Shown: positions 16,541-24,880 of the stretch, piece by piece
Layout of the letters: each line of letters starts with the position of its first letter
Numbering within the stretch: position 1 is the stretch's first letter
Assembly: GCF_014204715.1 (NCBI RefSeq)
Contig: NZ_JACHLY010000001.1
Location: forward strand, 3,060,501-3,124,500
DNA length: 64,000 nucleotides
Origin: Streptomonospora salina
GTDB lineage: Bacteria; Actinomycetota; Actinomycetes; Streptosporangiales; Streptosporangiaceae
Reading direction: 5' to 3'
Notes under the pieces: model-generated
What the model saw: only the letters and a program-made list of their open reading frames with translations
Told to the model about the DNA's origin: nothing
Databases searched by the model: none
Translations under genes and position numbers: made by a program

Positions 16541-17791
16541 TCAGCCCTTGCGGCGGCGGCCCATGTAGGCCGTGGGGCCGATGCGCACCCGCCGTGAGGG
16601 GGCGAGCGGCATGGAGAACAGCAGCAGAAGCACGAGGAACAGCACCAGCACGGCGGGTGTGACCACGGGGGCCGGGGTGTTCTCGCTCGCCGCGACGCCG
16701 GTGGTGCGTGAGGCGTCGTCCTCACCCGGTTCCAACGACGGAAGTTCGGCCATCCCGTCGCCGTCCGAGGCGGCGGGGGCCGGCGCCCGCGCGTCGGACT
16801 CGTCCCCGCCTTCGGACACGCGGGGCAGGTCGGCGAGGTCGCCGGTGCCCGGGGCGTCGCGGCCGCCGGTGGTCACCGGGCTGTGCGGCGGGGCGGTGGC
16901 GTCGTCGCCGTCGGGGGTTTCCTCATCCTGGGGGGCCGTGTCGGTCGGATCGGGGTCGGTCGGGTCCGGGTCGGACGGTTCCGTGTCGGTCGGATCGGGG
17001 TCGGACGGGTCCGGGTCGGTCGGATCGGGGTCGGACGGTTCCGTGTCGGTCGGGTCCGGTTCGGACGGATCGGGGTCGGTCGCCGACGCGGTGGTACTCG
17101 GGCCGCCCGACGGGCTCGGGGACGGGCCGACGGACTCCGTGGGCGAACCCGTGGGGCTCGGGGAGGCCGTCGGGTCGGGTGAGTCGCTGGGGCCGGGCGA
17201 ATCCGTGGGGCTCGGGGAGGCCGTCGGGTCGGGTGAGTCGCTGGGGCCGGGCGAATCCGTGGGGCTCGGGGACTCCGAAGGGCCGGACGTTTCGCTGGGC
17301 TCCGGCGTCGGCTCGGGGGCGGCGACCGTCACCCTGAAGGCGTCGTGCGTGCCGGCCTTGTACACCTCGCCCAGCTCTTTCGGGCTTTCGGGGCAGTCGG
17401 CTTCCGCCCCGTCCTCCCCGTCGAGTTCGGCGTAGGAGAGCCACGCGTCGACCTCGGCCGTCTCCTCGGGCCGCCCGCTGATCGAAACGGCGATCCCGGG
17501 ACTCGGGCCGTCCAGGCCGGAGTCCTTGAACATGCCGTGGCTGAGCTCCAAGCCGTAGAGGCAGACCGTGCCCTCGGCGTCGCCGGGCTCGATGTTCAGC
17601 ACTGTTTCGGCGGTCCCGCCCGGCTCGATCGTCGTTTCGGTGTCGGCGAAGCTGAGCACGGGCGCGGCCGGATCCGGAACGGCCGCGGCCGGCGCGGGCA
17701 GGCCGACGAAGAGCGAACCGACGGGGACCGCGACGGCCAGACGCAGCGGCAGGGGGAAGCGGGCCGGCGGTAGCCGCTTTCCACTGGACAT
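16541..17791 (-). CDS. Secreted, membrane-anchored surface protein with Pro/Ser/Thr/Asp repeats
   Basis: A 416-residue protein of unknown function. It has a signal peptide (residues 1 to about 37), a compact domain to about residue 155 with two cysteines (TVCLYGLELSHG and ADCPESPKELG), then a long low-complexity stalk. The stalk has SPSPTDSPGPSDSP-type units encoded by a 54-bp tandem DNA repeat, followed by an Asp-Pro-Thr/Ser-rich segment. A transmembrane helix (TPAVLVLFLVLLLLFSMPL) and a short basic tail end the protein. There is no LPXTG signal, so it is probably a type I membrane protein displaying a domain on a wall-spanning stalk. Confidence 0.75.
   Translation of the reverse strand: MSSGKRLPPARFPLPLRLAVAVPVGSLFVGLPAPAAAVPDPAAPVLSFADTETTIEPGGTAETVLNIEPGDAEGTVCLYGLELSHGMFKDSGLDGPSPGIAVSISGRPEETAEVDAWLSYAELDGEDGAEADCPESPKELGEVYKAGTHDAFRVTVAAPEPTPEPSETSGPSESPSPTDSPGPSDSPDPTASPSPTDSPGPSDSPDPTASPSPTGSPTESVGPSPSPSGGPSTTASATDPDPSEPDPTDTEPSDPDPTDPDPSDPDPTDTEPSDPDPTDPDPTDTAPQDEETPDGDDATAPPHSPVTTGGRDAPGTGDLADLPRVSEGGDESDARAPAPAASDGDGMAELPSLEPGEDDASRTTGVAASENTPAPVVTPAVLVLFLVLLLLFSMPLAPSRRVRIGPTAYMGRRRKG
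16935..17080 (-). repeat. 18-bp-type degenerate repeat encoding DPDPTD/DPDPSD units
   Basis: The coding strand repeats Asp-Pro-Asp-Pro-Thr/Ser-Asp units through variants of a GTCGGTCGGATCGGG-like motif seen on the plus strand. The units are imperfect and form the second half of the stalk of the surface protein. Boundaries are approximate. Confidence 0.6.
17151..17268 (-). repeat. 54-bp tandem repeat in the surface-protein stalk
   Basis: Two complete identical 54-bp copies start at 17151 and 17205, and a third copy begins at 17259 and is recognisable for about 10 bp. Each encodes 18 residues of Ser/Pro/Thr/Asp-rich stalk, so copy changes stay in frame. Confidence 0.85.
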
Positions 17792-18023
17792 TGGCGTTGG
17801 CCTCCCGGTCTCAGGGCGCCGCGGGTCGAGGGAGCGGTAGGGCGACCACGGGGAGCAGGGGAGCGGTCACGCCATGCCGACTGGCCCGAATCCTAAACAA
17901 TCGGGCGCCTGCCGACGAGACCCGGTGTCGAGGCGATTCCCGGCGTGCCGGAGCGCCTCCGGCGCATCGCCGCGCCTACCCGGCCGGCGACGGATCCATT
18001 CGCCGGGGGCGCCGCAGGTGCGG

Positions 18024-18055
18024 CCCGCCGCCCGTCCGCGCGGACGGGCGGCGGG
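18024..18055 (-). terminator. glnR terminator
   Basis: A near-continuous 15-bp palindrome (18024-18038 with 18041-18055) starts 18 nt beyond the glnR stop. Confidence 0.8.
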
Positions 18056-18072
18056 AGACGCTGCGCGAGCGG

Positions 18073-18837
18073 TCAGCGCCGGTGCTGTGCGGGGGCGTCC
18101 CTCCCGGCGTCCTGGGGGCGCGCCGCCGAGTCCCCGCCCGTCTTGGCCGTGGTGTCGGGAACGAAGCGGTAACCGACGTTGCGTACGGTTCCGATCATCG
18201 CCTCGTGCTCGCTGCCGAGTTTGGCGCGCAGCCGCCGCACGTGCACGTCGATCGTGCGGGTGCCCCCGAAATAGTCGTATCCCCACACCTCTTGGAGCAG
18301 CTGCGCGCGGGTGAAGACCCGGCCCGGGTGCTGGGCGAGGAACTTCAGCAGCTCGAACTCCTTGAACGTGAGGTCGAGGATGCGGCCGCGCAGCCGTGCG
18401 ATGTAGGTGGCCTCGTCGATGACCAGGTCGCCGCGGCGGATCTCGTCGGGATCGTCGGGGCCGGTGTCGGCCTGGCCGACGGACAACCGCAGCCGGGCCT
18501 CGACTTCGGCGGGCCCGGCCGAGGTCAGCAGGAAGTCCTCGACCTGCCAATCCGGGGTGAGCGCCGCCACGCCGCCTTCGGTGAGGACCGCGATGAGCGG
18601 GCAGTCCAGCCCCGTGGTGTCGAGCAGGCGGCAGAGGTTGCGCGCCGCCGCGAGGTCGCTGCGAGCATCGACGAGAATGGCGTCGACGGGTGTGTTCGAG
18701 TCGCGGTCGGGGCCTGTTGTCAGGAGCGCTCCGGCTTCGGCCGGGGAGACCCGGACCGAGTGCAGGAGGAGTCCGAGGGCGGGCAGAACATGGTCCGACG
18801 GTTCGTTGGAGTTCGTGAGTAGAAGCAGATGACTCAT
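18073..18837 (-). CDS. glnR: Global nitrogen regulator GlnR (orphan OmpR/PhoB-type response regulator)
   Basis: A 254-residue regulator closely matching actinobacterial GlnR. The receiver-like N-domain begins [20 protein letters not shown] and has ILVDARSDL around the atypical phospho-pocket. The OmpR winged helix spans about residues 135-230, with [20 protein letters not shown] and [18 protein letters not shown]. GlnR activates nitrogen-assimilation genes and has no partner kinase; none lies here. It diverges from a MoaD-like gene. The tail beyond residue 232 is low-complexity and variable. Confidence 0.93.
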   Translation of the reverse strand: MSHLLLLTNSNEPSDHVLPALGLLLHSVRVSPAEAGALLTTGPDRDSNTPVDAILVDARSDLAAARNLCRLLDTTGLDCPLIAVLTEGGVAALTPDWQVEDFLLTSAGPAEVEARLRLSVGQADTGPDDPDEIRRGDLVIDEATYIARLRGRILDLTFKEFELLKFLAQHPGRVFTRAQLLQEVWGYDYFGGTRTIDVHVRRLRAKLGSEHEAMIGTVRNVGYRFVPDTTAKTGGDSAARPQDAGRDAPAQHRR

Positions 18838-18944
18838 ACGTCTCTTCCCGTCAACCCGCGCGCGGCGGTGGTCGAAGGCCTCATTGCCTCCGGCGGAGAA
18901 TTAATGAAGTGTGCGCCTCCGAGACCTACGAGGATAATCGACCG

Positions 18945-19205
18945 ATGGTAAGTGGAATCATTCGGTACTGGGCCGCGGCGAAAGAAGCCGCGGGAAAGGC
19001 CGAAGAGCCGGTCAGCGGAGCGACGCTGGCCGATGTGCTGGAGTCGGTGCGCGGCGCCCGCAGCGGCGACGACCGCCTCCTGCGGGTGCTGGACCGTTCG
19101 TCGTTCGTCGTCGACGAATACCCCGTGGGCGGACGGGCGCACGCGGACGTGGAGCTCGACGAGGGATATGTCATCGAGGTGCTGCCGCCGTTCGCCGGCG
19201 GATGA
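18945..19205 (+). CDS. MoaD/ThiS family sulfur-carrier protein
   Basis: An 86-residue ubiquitin-fold protein with the family's C-terminal Gly-Gly (PPFAGG), which is normally adenylated and thiocarboxylated to donate sulfur. The ATG at 18945 gives MVSGIIRYWAAAKEAAGKAEE, a typical MoaD N-terminus. The internal RSSFVVDEYPVG and DEGYVIEVLPP strands fit the fold. No moaE, moeB or thiG is adjacent, so the pathway is unclear. It overlaps by a few bases a possible longer start of the next gene and is probably co-transcribed with it. Confidence 0.85.
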   Translation: MVSGIIRYWAAAKEAAGKAEEPVSGATLADVLESVRGARSGDDRLLRVLDRSSFVVDEYPVGGRAHADVELDEGYVIEVLPPFAGG

Positions 19206-19294
19206 GCACCGGGGCGGACGGGGCCCGGGTCGGGCCGTGCCCGCACCGCAGGCGGAGCGCGCCGGGCCCGGCGCGCGAAACGGGGGAGCGAAGC

Positions 19295-19567
19295 ATGTCC
19301 GAGGACGCCGGGAACGCCGCGGGCCGCACCGTGACGGTGCTGAGCAGGTCCGGCTGCCATCTGTGCGAGCAGGCGCTGGAGGTCGTCGAGCGGGTGTGCG
19401 CCGACACGGATGCGCGGGTGGAGGTCCGCGACCTCGACGCGGCGGCTCAGGCCGAGCGCGACGACTACTGGGACAAGATCCCGGTGACGTTCGTCGACGG
19501 GAAGCGGCACGACTTCTGGCGGGTGGACGAGCAGCGGTTGCGGGCCGCGCTCGCCGGCGGCTCCTGA
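19295..19567 (+). CDS. Glutaredoxin-like protein (DUF836 type)
   Basis: A 90-residue thioredoxin-fold protein with a SGCHLCEQA redox motif near the N-terminus and the cis-Pro segment KIPVTFVDGK. The ATG at 19295 is preceded by GGGGGAG at good spacing; a longer frame from 19202 adds a Pro/Arg-rich stretch and is unlikely. The small size and motif fit the glutaredoxin family encoded just before rex in actinobacteria. The partner, possibly mycothiol-linked, is unknown. Confidence 0.85.
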   Translation: MSEDAGNAAGRTVTVLSRSGCHLCEQALEVVERVCADTDARVEVRDLDAAAQAERDDYWDKIPVTFVDGKRHDFWRVDEQRLRAALAGGS

Positions 19568-19666
19568 CCGGCAGCGGCCGCGCCCCCGCGAGGACCGCCC
19601 GCCGGCGCCCGCCGAGAAGGCCCGCGGTGCCGGGCCGGTCGGGGCCGCGGGACGGTGCCGCCCACT

Positions 19667-19684
19667 TTGTGCGCGTGTTCACAA
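19667..19684 (+). promoter_or_regulatory. Putative Rex operator upstream of rex-hemACD
   Basis: TTGTGCGCGTGTTCACAA is an imperfect dyad that resembles the Streptomyces Rex operator TGTGAACNNNTTCACA; the right half matches fully and the left half partly. It lies about 117 nt upstream of the rex start. In S. coelicolor Rex represses its own rex-hemACD operon, so the same autoregulation is likely. Confidence 0.7.
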
Positions 19685-19800
19685 GGGCGTAACCTGAATG
19701 TGCAAATCCAGTCCGGGCGGGAGTGGAAACCGCGCTCGCGGCGGGCCACGGTCCGTTTCGGCACCGGTCAGTGACGATCGCCGTCCAGGAGCGCACGCTA

Positions 19801-20493
19801 GTGACCCCCCCTGAACCACGGCCCCGGGATCGGGGAATCCCGGAGGCGACCGTCGCCCGGCTCCCCGTCTACCTGCGTGCGCTGCAAGCGCTCGACGATC
19901 GCGGCATCCTCACGGTCTCCTCCGAGCACCTGGCCGAGACGACCGGCGTCAACTCGGCCAAGCTGCGCAAGGACCTCTCCCACCTCGGCTCTTACGGCAC
20001 CCGCGGCGTCGGCTACGAAGTCGAATACCTCATCTACCAGATATCGCGTGAGCTTGGTCTCACCCAGGACTGGTCGGTCGCCATCGTCGGCGCGGGCAAT
20101 CTCGGCCGCGCACTCGCCAATTACGGGGGGTTCGGCACCCGCGGCTTCCGCATCGCCGCGCTGCTCGACGCCGACACCGCTGTGCTCGGAGACACCGTCG
20201 CCGGACTCTCCGTCGGGCATATCGACACCCTGGAAGACGTTGTCGACAGGGAGAACGTGTCGATCGGGGTGATCGCCACCCCCGCGGCGGCTGCGCAGGA
20301 AGTCTGCGACCGATTCGTCGAGACCGGCGTCACCAGCGTGCTGAACTTCGCTCCGGTGGTGCTCAATGTGCCTCCGGGCGTCGATGTGCGTAAGGTCGAC
20401 TTGTCCATCGAGCTGCAGATCCTGGCCTTCCACGAACAGCGCAAGGCCGACGGCTACGCCGGTCTGGACCCGTTCGGGAGGGGGCCGGTATGA
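19801..20493 (+). CDS. rex: Redox-sensing transcriptional repressor Rex
   Basis: A 230-residue sensor of the NADH/NAD+ ratio. The N-terminal winged helix (to about residue 75) contains GVNSAKLRKDLSHLGSYGTRGVGY, and the Rossmann domain follows with VAIVGAGNLGRALANYGGF. The C-terminal domain-swap helix QILAFHEQRK is present. The GTG at 19801 is preceded by AGGAG; an in-frame upstream start at 19723 is possible but less likely. The gene leads rex-hemA-hemC-hemD-hemB, so heme synthesis is tied to respiratory redox state. Confidence 0.95.
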   Translation: MTPPEPRPRDRGIPEATVARLPVYLRALQALDDRGILTVSSEHLAETTGVNSAKLRKDLSHLGSYGTRGVGYEVEYLIYQISRELGLTQDWSVAIVGAGNLGRALANYGGFGTRGFRIAALLDADTAVLGDTVAGLSVGHIDTLEDVVDRENVSIGVIATPAAAAQEVCDRFVETGVTSVLNFAPVVLNVPPGVDVRKVDLSIELQILAFHEQRKADGYAGLDPFGRGPV

Positions 20494-20599
20494 GGACGGC
20501 CGTGCCGGGGGCAGCATGGCCACAGCAGGGGGCGCACCCGCGGACGCGGGAGTCCCCGCAGGTACGGAGCAGCGCAATGCAGCCCGCATTGGAGTGCAC

Positions 20600-22072
20600 A
20601 TGAGTGTCCTCGCCGTAGGGGTGAGCCATCGCAGCTCGCCCGTGGCGCTATTGGAGCGCGTCGCCTTGGAGGGGCAGGCGCGGTCGAAAGTCATGTCCGA
20701 GATCGCGGCCGCGCCGTCGATCAACGAGGCGCTGATGGTCTCGACCTGCAACCGCACCGAGGTCTACGCCGACGTCGACAAGTTCCACCCCGCCGTGGCC
20801 GCCGTCACCGAACTCCTCTCCTGGCACACCGGCGTCCCGCTGAGCGAACTCTCCCACCACGCCTACGTCCACTACGAAGAACGCGCGGTCCAGCACCTGT
20901 TCTCCGTCACCTGCGGACTCGACTCCATGGTCGTGGGCGAAGGCCAGATCCTCGGCCAGGTGCGCAACGCGATCAAGGAGGCCCAGGAGGCCGGGATCGT
21001 GGGCCGGGTGCTCAACGACCTGGGGCAGCGCGCGCTGCGTGTGGGCAAGCGCGCCCACACCGACACCCACCTCGACCACGCCGGCGCCGACATGGTCGGC
21101 TTCGGGCTCGACGTCGCGCTGCGCCGGCTCGGCGCCGCCGCCCCCGCGGCGGCCGCGCCCGCCCCCTCCGCCGCCGGAACCGCCGGCTGCCCCGTCGCCG
21201 GTGCGGGCGAAGCCGAAGGCGCTGCCGCCGAGGTCGCCGCCGCACTGCCCGACCCCCAGGCCCTCACCGGCCTGCGGGTACTCGTCCTGGGCGCCGGCTC
21301 GATGAGCGCGCTCGCCGCCAACACCGCGGCCCGCCAGGGAGCCGGCGAAGTCAGCGTGGCCAACCGCACCAACCAGCGGGCCGAGCGCCTGGCCGAATGC
21401 CTCACCGAGGCCTACGAGCCCATCCGCAGCCGCGCCGTACCCTTCGACTCCGCCGCCGAGACCCTGCCCGAGGTCGACCTGGTCGTCTCCTGCACCGGCG
21501 CCCAGGGCCTGGTCCTCACCCGCGACCAGGTCGAGCACGCCGCCCGCTCCGCGGGACGCCCTCTGGTGTTCCTGGACCTCGCGCTGCCCCATGACATCGA
21601 CCCGGACGTACGGGATCTGCCCGGCGTCGAACTCGTCGACATCGAAGACCTGCGCCAGGCGGTCGCCGAGAGCGACGGCGAATCCGCCGAGCGCGCCGGC
21701 GCGATCTCGCTCGTGCGCGGAATCGTCGACGAGGAGGTCGCCGAATACGAGGGGGTGCGCCGCGCCCAGCTCGTCGCCCCCACCGTGGTCGCGCTGCGCG
21801 ACAAGGCCCGCACCCTCATGGAGTCCGAGCTGGACCGGCTCGAAGGGCGCCTGCCCGACATCGACGACAAGACCCGCGGCGAGGTCACCCGCGCCATGCG
21901 CCGCGTCGTCGACAAACTGCTGCACCAGCCCACGGTGCGCGTCAAGGAGCTCGCCGCCGAACCCGACGGCCACTCCTACGAGGCCGCGCTGCGGGAACTG
22001 TTCGACCTCGACCCCGCCGCCGCCGACGCCGTCAGCCGCGTCGAGCGCGCACCCGAGGAGGGGGGAGCGTGA
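20600..22072 (+). CDS. hemA: Glutamyl-tRNA reductase
   Basis: Reduces glutamyl-tRNA(Glu) to glutamate-1-semialdehyde, the first step of C5-pathway heme synthesis. The ATG at 20600 follows TTGGAG and gives 490 residues. The catalytic-Cys motif VSTCNRTEVYA lies near residue 50, and GLDSMVVGEGQILGQVR and the NADPH-binding VLGAGSMSALAANTAARQG region follow. An Ala/Pro-rich insert of about 45 residues (about 180-225) separates the domains, an actinobacterial embellishment. The stop overlaps the hemC start. Confidence 0.95.
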   Translation: MSVLAVGVSHRSSPVALLERVALEGQARSKVMSEIAAAPSINEALMVSTCNRTEVYADVDKFHPAVAAVTELLSWHTGVPLSELSHHAYVHYEERAVQHLFSVTCGLDSMVVGEGQILGQVRNAIKEAQEAGIVGRVLNDLGQRALRVGKRAHTDTHLDHAGADMVGFGLDVALRRLGAAAPAAAAPAPSAAGTAGCPVAGAGEAEGAAAEVAAALPDPQALTGLRVLVLGAGSMSALAANTAARQGAGEVSVANRTNQRAERLAECLTEAYEPIRSRAVPFDSAAETLPEVDLVVSCTGAQGLVLTRDQVEHAARSAGRPLVFLDLALPHDIDPDVRDLPGVELVDIEDLRQAVAESDGESAERAGAISLVRGIVDEEVAEYEGVRRAQLVAPTVVALRDKARTLMESELDRLEGRLPDIDDKTRGEVTRAMRRVVDKLLHQPTVRVKELAAEPDGHSYEAALRELFDLDPAAADAVSRVERAPEEGGA

Positions 22073-23031
22073 CCGACCGCCCGGCCAAGCTCGGCACCCG
22101 CCGCAGCCCCATGGCCACCTCCCAGTCGCAGACGGTCGCCGACGCCGTCACCGCCCGCACCGGCACCGGTGTCGAGCTGGAGCTCATCACCAGCTACGGC
22201 GACGTCACCCAGGCCCAGCTGACCCAGCTGGGCGGCACCGGGGTGTTCGTCAACAGGCTGCGCGAGGAACTGCTGTCGGGCGGAATCGACTTCGCCGTGC
22301 ACTCCCTCAAGGACCTGCCCACCGCCCCCGCCGAAGGGCTCACCGTCGCCGCCGTCGTCGAGCGCGACGACCCCCGCGACGCCCTCTGCGCCCGCGACGG
22401 CCGCGCGTTCGAGGAGCTGCCGCCCGGTTCCGTCGTCGGTACCGGCTCCCCGCGCCGCGTCGCACAGCTCGCCGCACTGCGCCCCGACCTGAGCTTCGTG
22501 CCGATCCGCGGCAACGCCGGAACCCGGCTGGGCAAAATCGCCCAAGGCGAGGTCGACGCCGTCGTCCTGGCCTACGCCGGCCTGGCGCGGGTGGGCCGCC
22601 TCGACGACGTCACCGACGTCTTCGGGCCCGAACGGATGCTGCCCGCACCCGGCCAGGGAGCCCTGGCCGTGGAGTGCCTGGCCTCTCGTGCCGGAGACGA
22701 CCTGGCCTACCTCACGGCCGTCGACCACGCCGCCACCCGCGCCGAAGTCACCGCCGAACGCAGCGTGCTGGCCGAGCTCGAAGCCGGTTGCGCGGCCCCC
22801 GTCGGCGCCTACGCCGACGTCGGCGACGGCCGGCTGCGCCTGCGCGCCGCCGTGGTGGCACCCGACGGAACCGGTGCGGTGCGGCGCGAGCGCTCCGTTC
22901 CCGTCGGCGCGGACACGGCCGAAGCCGCGTCGTCCCTGGGACGCGAGCTCGCCCGCGAGATGATCGGTGACGGAGCCGACCGCATCGTCGCCGATGCGGC
23001 ACGGGACTCCACGACGCCGTCCGAAGACTGA
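22069..23031 (+). CDS. hemC: Porphobilinogen deaminase (hydroxymethylbilane synthase)
   Basis: Condenses four porphobilinogens into hydroxymethylbilane. The 320-residue protein has HSLKDLP, GTGSPRRVAQL, FVPIRGNAGTRLGK and the dipyrromethane-cofactor Cys in ELEAGCAAPVGAY. Its GTG at 22069 overlaps the hemA stop by four bases, indicating translational coupling. Confidence 0.96.
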   Translation: MTDRPAKLGTRRSPMATSQSQTVADAVTARTGTGVELELITSYGDVTQAQLTQLGGTGVFVNRLREELLSGGIDFAVHSLKDLPTAPAEGLTVAAVVERDDPRDALCARDGRAFEELPPGSVVGTGSPRRVAQLAALRPDLSFVPIRGNAGTRLGKIAQGEVDAVVLAYAGLARVGRLDDVTDVFGPERMLPAPGQGALAVECLASRAGDDLAYLTAVDHAATRAEVTAERSVLAELEAGCAAPVGAYADVGDGRLRLRAAVVAPDGTGAVRRERSVPVGADTAEAASSLGRELAREMIGDGADRIVADAARDSTTPSED

Positions 23032-23180
23032 AGGAGGCCGCAGGGCAGTGTGCGGGCCGTGCCGCCGGTAGCGCGGCGGACGGCACCGCCCGGCCGCGCC
23101 GCCGGTAGCCGGGGCGTGCGCCCTGCGGCCGCGGCGCTCCACGCGGGCGCCCGAGCGCGAAAGCAAGGAGCGATCAGCCA

Positions 23181-24866
23181 GTGAATCCGCAGAGTGCCAA
23201 CCAGGAGCCGCCGCCGAACGCGGCGGGCGAGTCCCAGCGCGGGCACGTGGCCCTCGTCGGGGCGGGCCCGGGCGACGCCGAGCTGCTGACTCTGCGGGGC
23301 GCGTCGGCCCTCGCCAGGGCCGACGTCGTCATCAACCTCCGCGAACCCGGCCCCGAGCTCGCCAAGCACCGCGAGCCGCTGCTGCGGCACTGCTCCGCGG
23401 ACGTCGCCGTCATCGACCCGGCGGAATGCGGCGGCGAGATCGACGACGTGGCCGTGGGGCACGCCCGCGAAGGCAAGCGCGTCGTGCGCCTCTACAGCGG
23501 CGACCCGCTCCTGGGCTGCCGGGGCGCGGAACTCGCCGCGGCCTGCCGCCAGTCCGGGATCGAGTACGAGATCGTGCCCGGCCTCTCCGCTGCGACCGCC
23601 GTCCCCGCGTTCGCCGGAGTCCCGCTGCTGCCCGAGGACATCAGCGAAGCCCGCATCGTCGACGCCTCCGACTCCGGCTTGGACTGGGAGCGGCTCGCCC
23701 ACGGCGACGCCTCCCTCGTCGTGATGTTCCCCGACTCGCCCGAAGGCGTCGACGCCCGCCACAGCGGCCCCGGATTCGACCGCCTGTGCAAGACGCTGAT
23801 CGCCGCCGGAAAACCCGCGAGCACCCCGGTCGCGGTCGTGCGCATGGGCTCCACCACCGAGCAGACCACCGTCACCTCGACGCTGCAGCGGCTGTCGGCC
23901 GACCTCAAGGCCGCCGACGCCAAGGGCCACAACGCCACCACCCCCGCCCTGTTCCTCATGGGCAAGGGAGTCACCGGCGAGAAGGAGCCCTCGTGGTTCG
24001 AGGGGCGCCCCTTGTTCGGCTGGCGGGTGCTGGTTCCGCGCACCAAGGAGCAGGCGGCCGGGCTGTCGGACCGGCTTTACGGCTCCGGCGCCGTTCCCGA
24101 GTCGGTGCCGACCATCTCGGTAGAGCCGCCGCGCACGCCCCAGCAGATGGAGCGCGCCGTCCGCGGGCTGGTCACCGGCCGCTACCAGTGGGTGGCCTTC
24201 ACGTCCGTCAACGCCGTCAAGGCCATCCGCGAGCGCTTCGAGGAGTACGGCCTGGACGCCCGCGCTTTCGCCGGGGTCAAGGTCGCCGCCGTAGGCGACC
24301 AGACCGCGGCGGCGCTGCGCGAATTCGGGATCCAGCCCGACCTCACACCACCGCCGGATCAGCAGTCCGGCTCCGGGCTGGTCGAGGTCTGGCCGCCCTA
24401 CGACGCCGAGCTGGACCCGATCGAGCGGGTGCTGCTACCGCGCGCCGACATCGCCACCGAGACGCTGTCGGCGGGACTGAGCGGTCTCGGCTGGGAGGTC
24501 GACGACGTCACGGCCTACCGGACGGTGCGCGCGGCGCCGCCGCCCGCCCCGGTCCGCGAGGCGATCAAGGGCGGCGGTTTCGACGCCGTGCTGTTCACGT
24601 CCTCCTCCACCGTGCGCAACCTCGTGGGGATCGCGGGCAAGCCGCACAACACCACGGTGATCGGGGTCATCGGGCCCGAGACCGCCAAGACCGCCCAGGA
24701 GTTCGGTCTGCGGGTGGACGTCACGGCGCCGAAGACCTCGGTTTCGGCCCTGGCGCAGGCTCTCGCGGAGTACGGTGCGGCACAGCGCGCCGAAGCGGTC
24801 GCCGCGGGCAAGCCGGCCCTCAAACCCAGCCAGAAGCGCCGCGGCCGGCGCCGGAAGACCGTGTGA
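23181..24866 (+). CDS. hemD: Fused uroporphyrinogen-III C-methyltransferase / uroporphyrinogen-III synthase
   Basis: A 561-residue fusion. Residues about 15-275 form a tetrapyrrole-methylase (CobA/SUMT-like) domain with VALVGAGPGDAELLTLRG and YSGDPLLGCRGAEL. Residues about 280-535 form HemD, which cyclises hydroxymethylbilane to uroporphyrinogen III, with VAFTSVNAVKAIRERFEEY and AVLFTSSSTVRNLVG. The methylase loop GDPLLGCRG departs from the canonical GDPFVFGRG, so methylation activity is less certain. The basic tail KRRGRRRK ends the protein. The GTG at 23181 follows AGGAG. It sits between hemC and hemB, as in Streptomyces. Confidence 0.92.
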   Translation: MNPQSANQEPPPNAAGESQRGHVALVGAGPGDAELLTLRGASALARADVVINLREPGPELAKHREPLLRHCSADVAVIDPAECGGEIDDVAVGHAREGKRVVRLYSGDPLLGCRGAELAAACRQSGIEYEIVPGLSAATAVPAFAGVPLLPEDISEARIVDASDSGLDWERLAHGDASLVVMFPDSPEGVDARHSGPGFDRLCKTLIAAGKPASTPVAVVRMGSTTEQTTVTSTLQRLSADLKAADAKGHNATTPALFLMGKGVTGEKEPSWFEGRPLFGWRVLVPRTKEQAAGLSDRLYGSGAVPESVPTISVEPPRTPQQMERAVRGLVTGRYQWVAFTSVNAVKAIRERFEEYGLDARAFAGVKVAAVGDQTAAALREFGIQPDLTPPPDQQSGSGLVEVWPPYDAELDPIERVLLPRADIATETLSAGLSGLGWEVDDVTAYRTVRAAPPPAPVREAIKGGGFDAVLFTSSSTVRNLVGIAGKPHNTTVIGVIGPETAKTAQEFGLRVDVTAPKTSVSALAQALAEYGAAQRAEAVAAGKPALKPSQKRRGRRRKTV

Positions 24867-24880
24867 CAAGGGAGCTTGCG

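Noticed and set aside
20648-21973. A 441-residue minus-strand frame over hemA
   Set aside because: Antisense shadow of a clear hemA gene.
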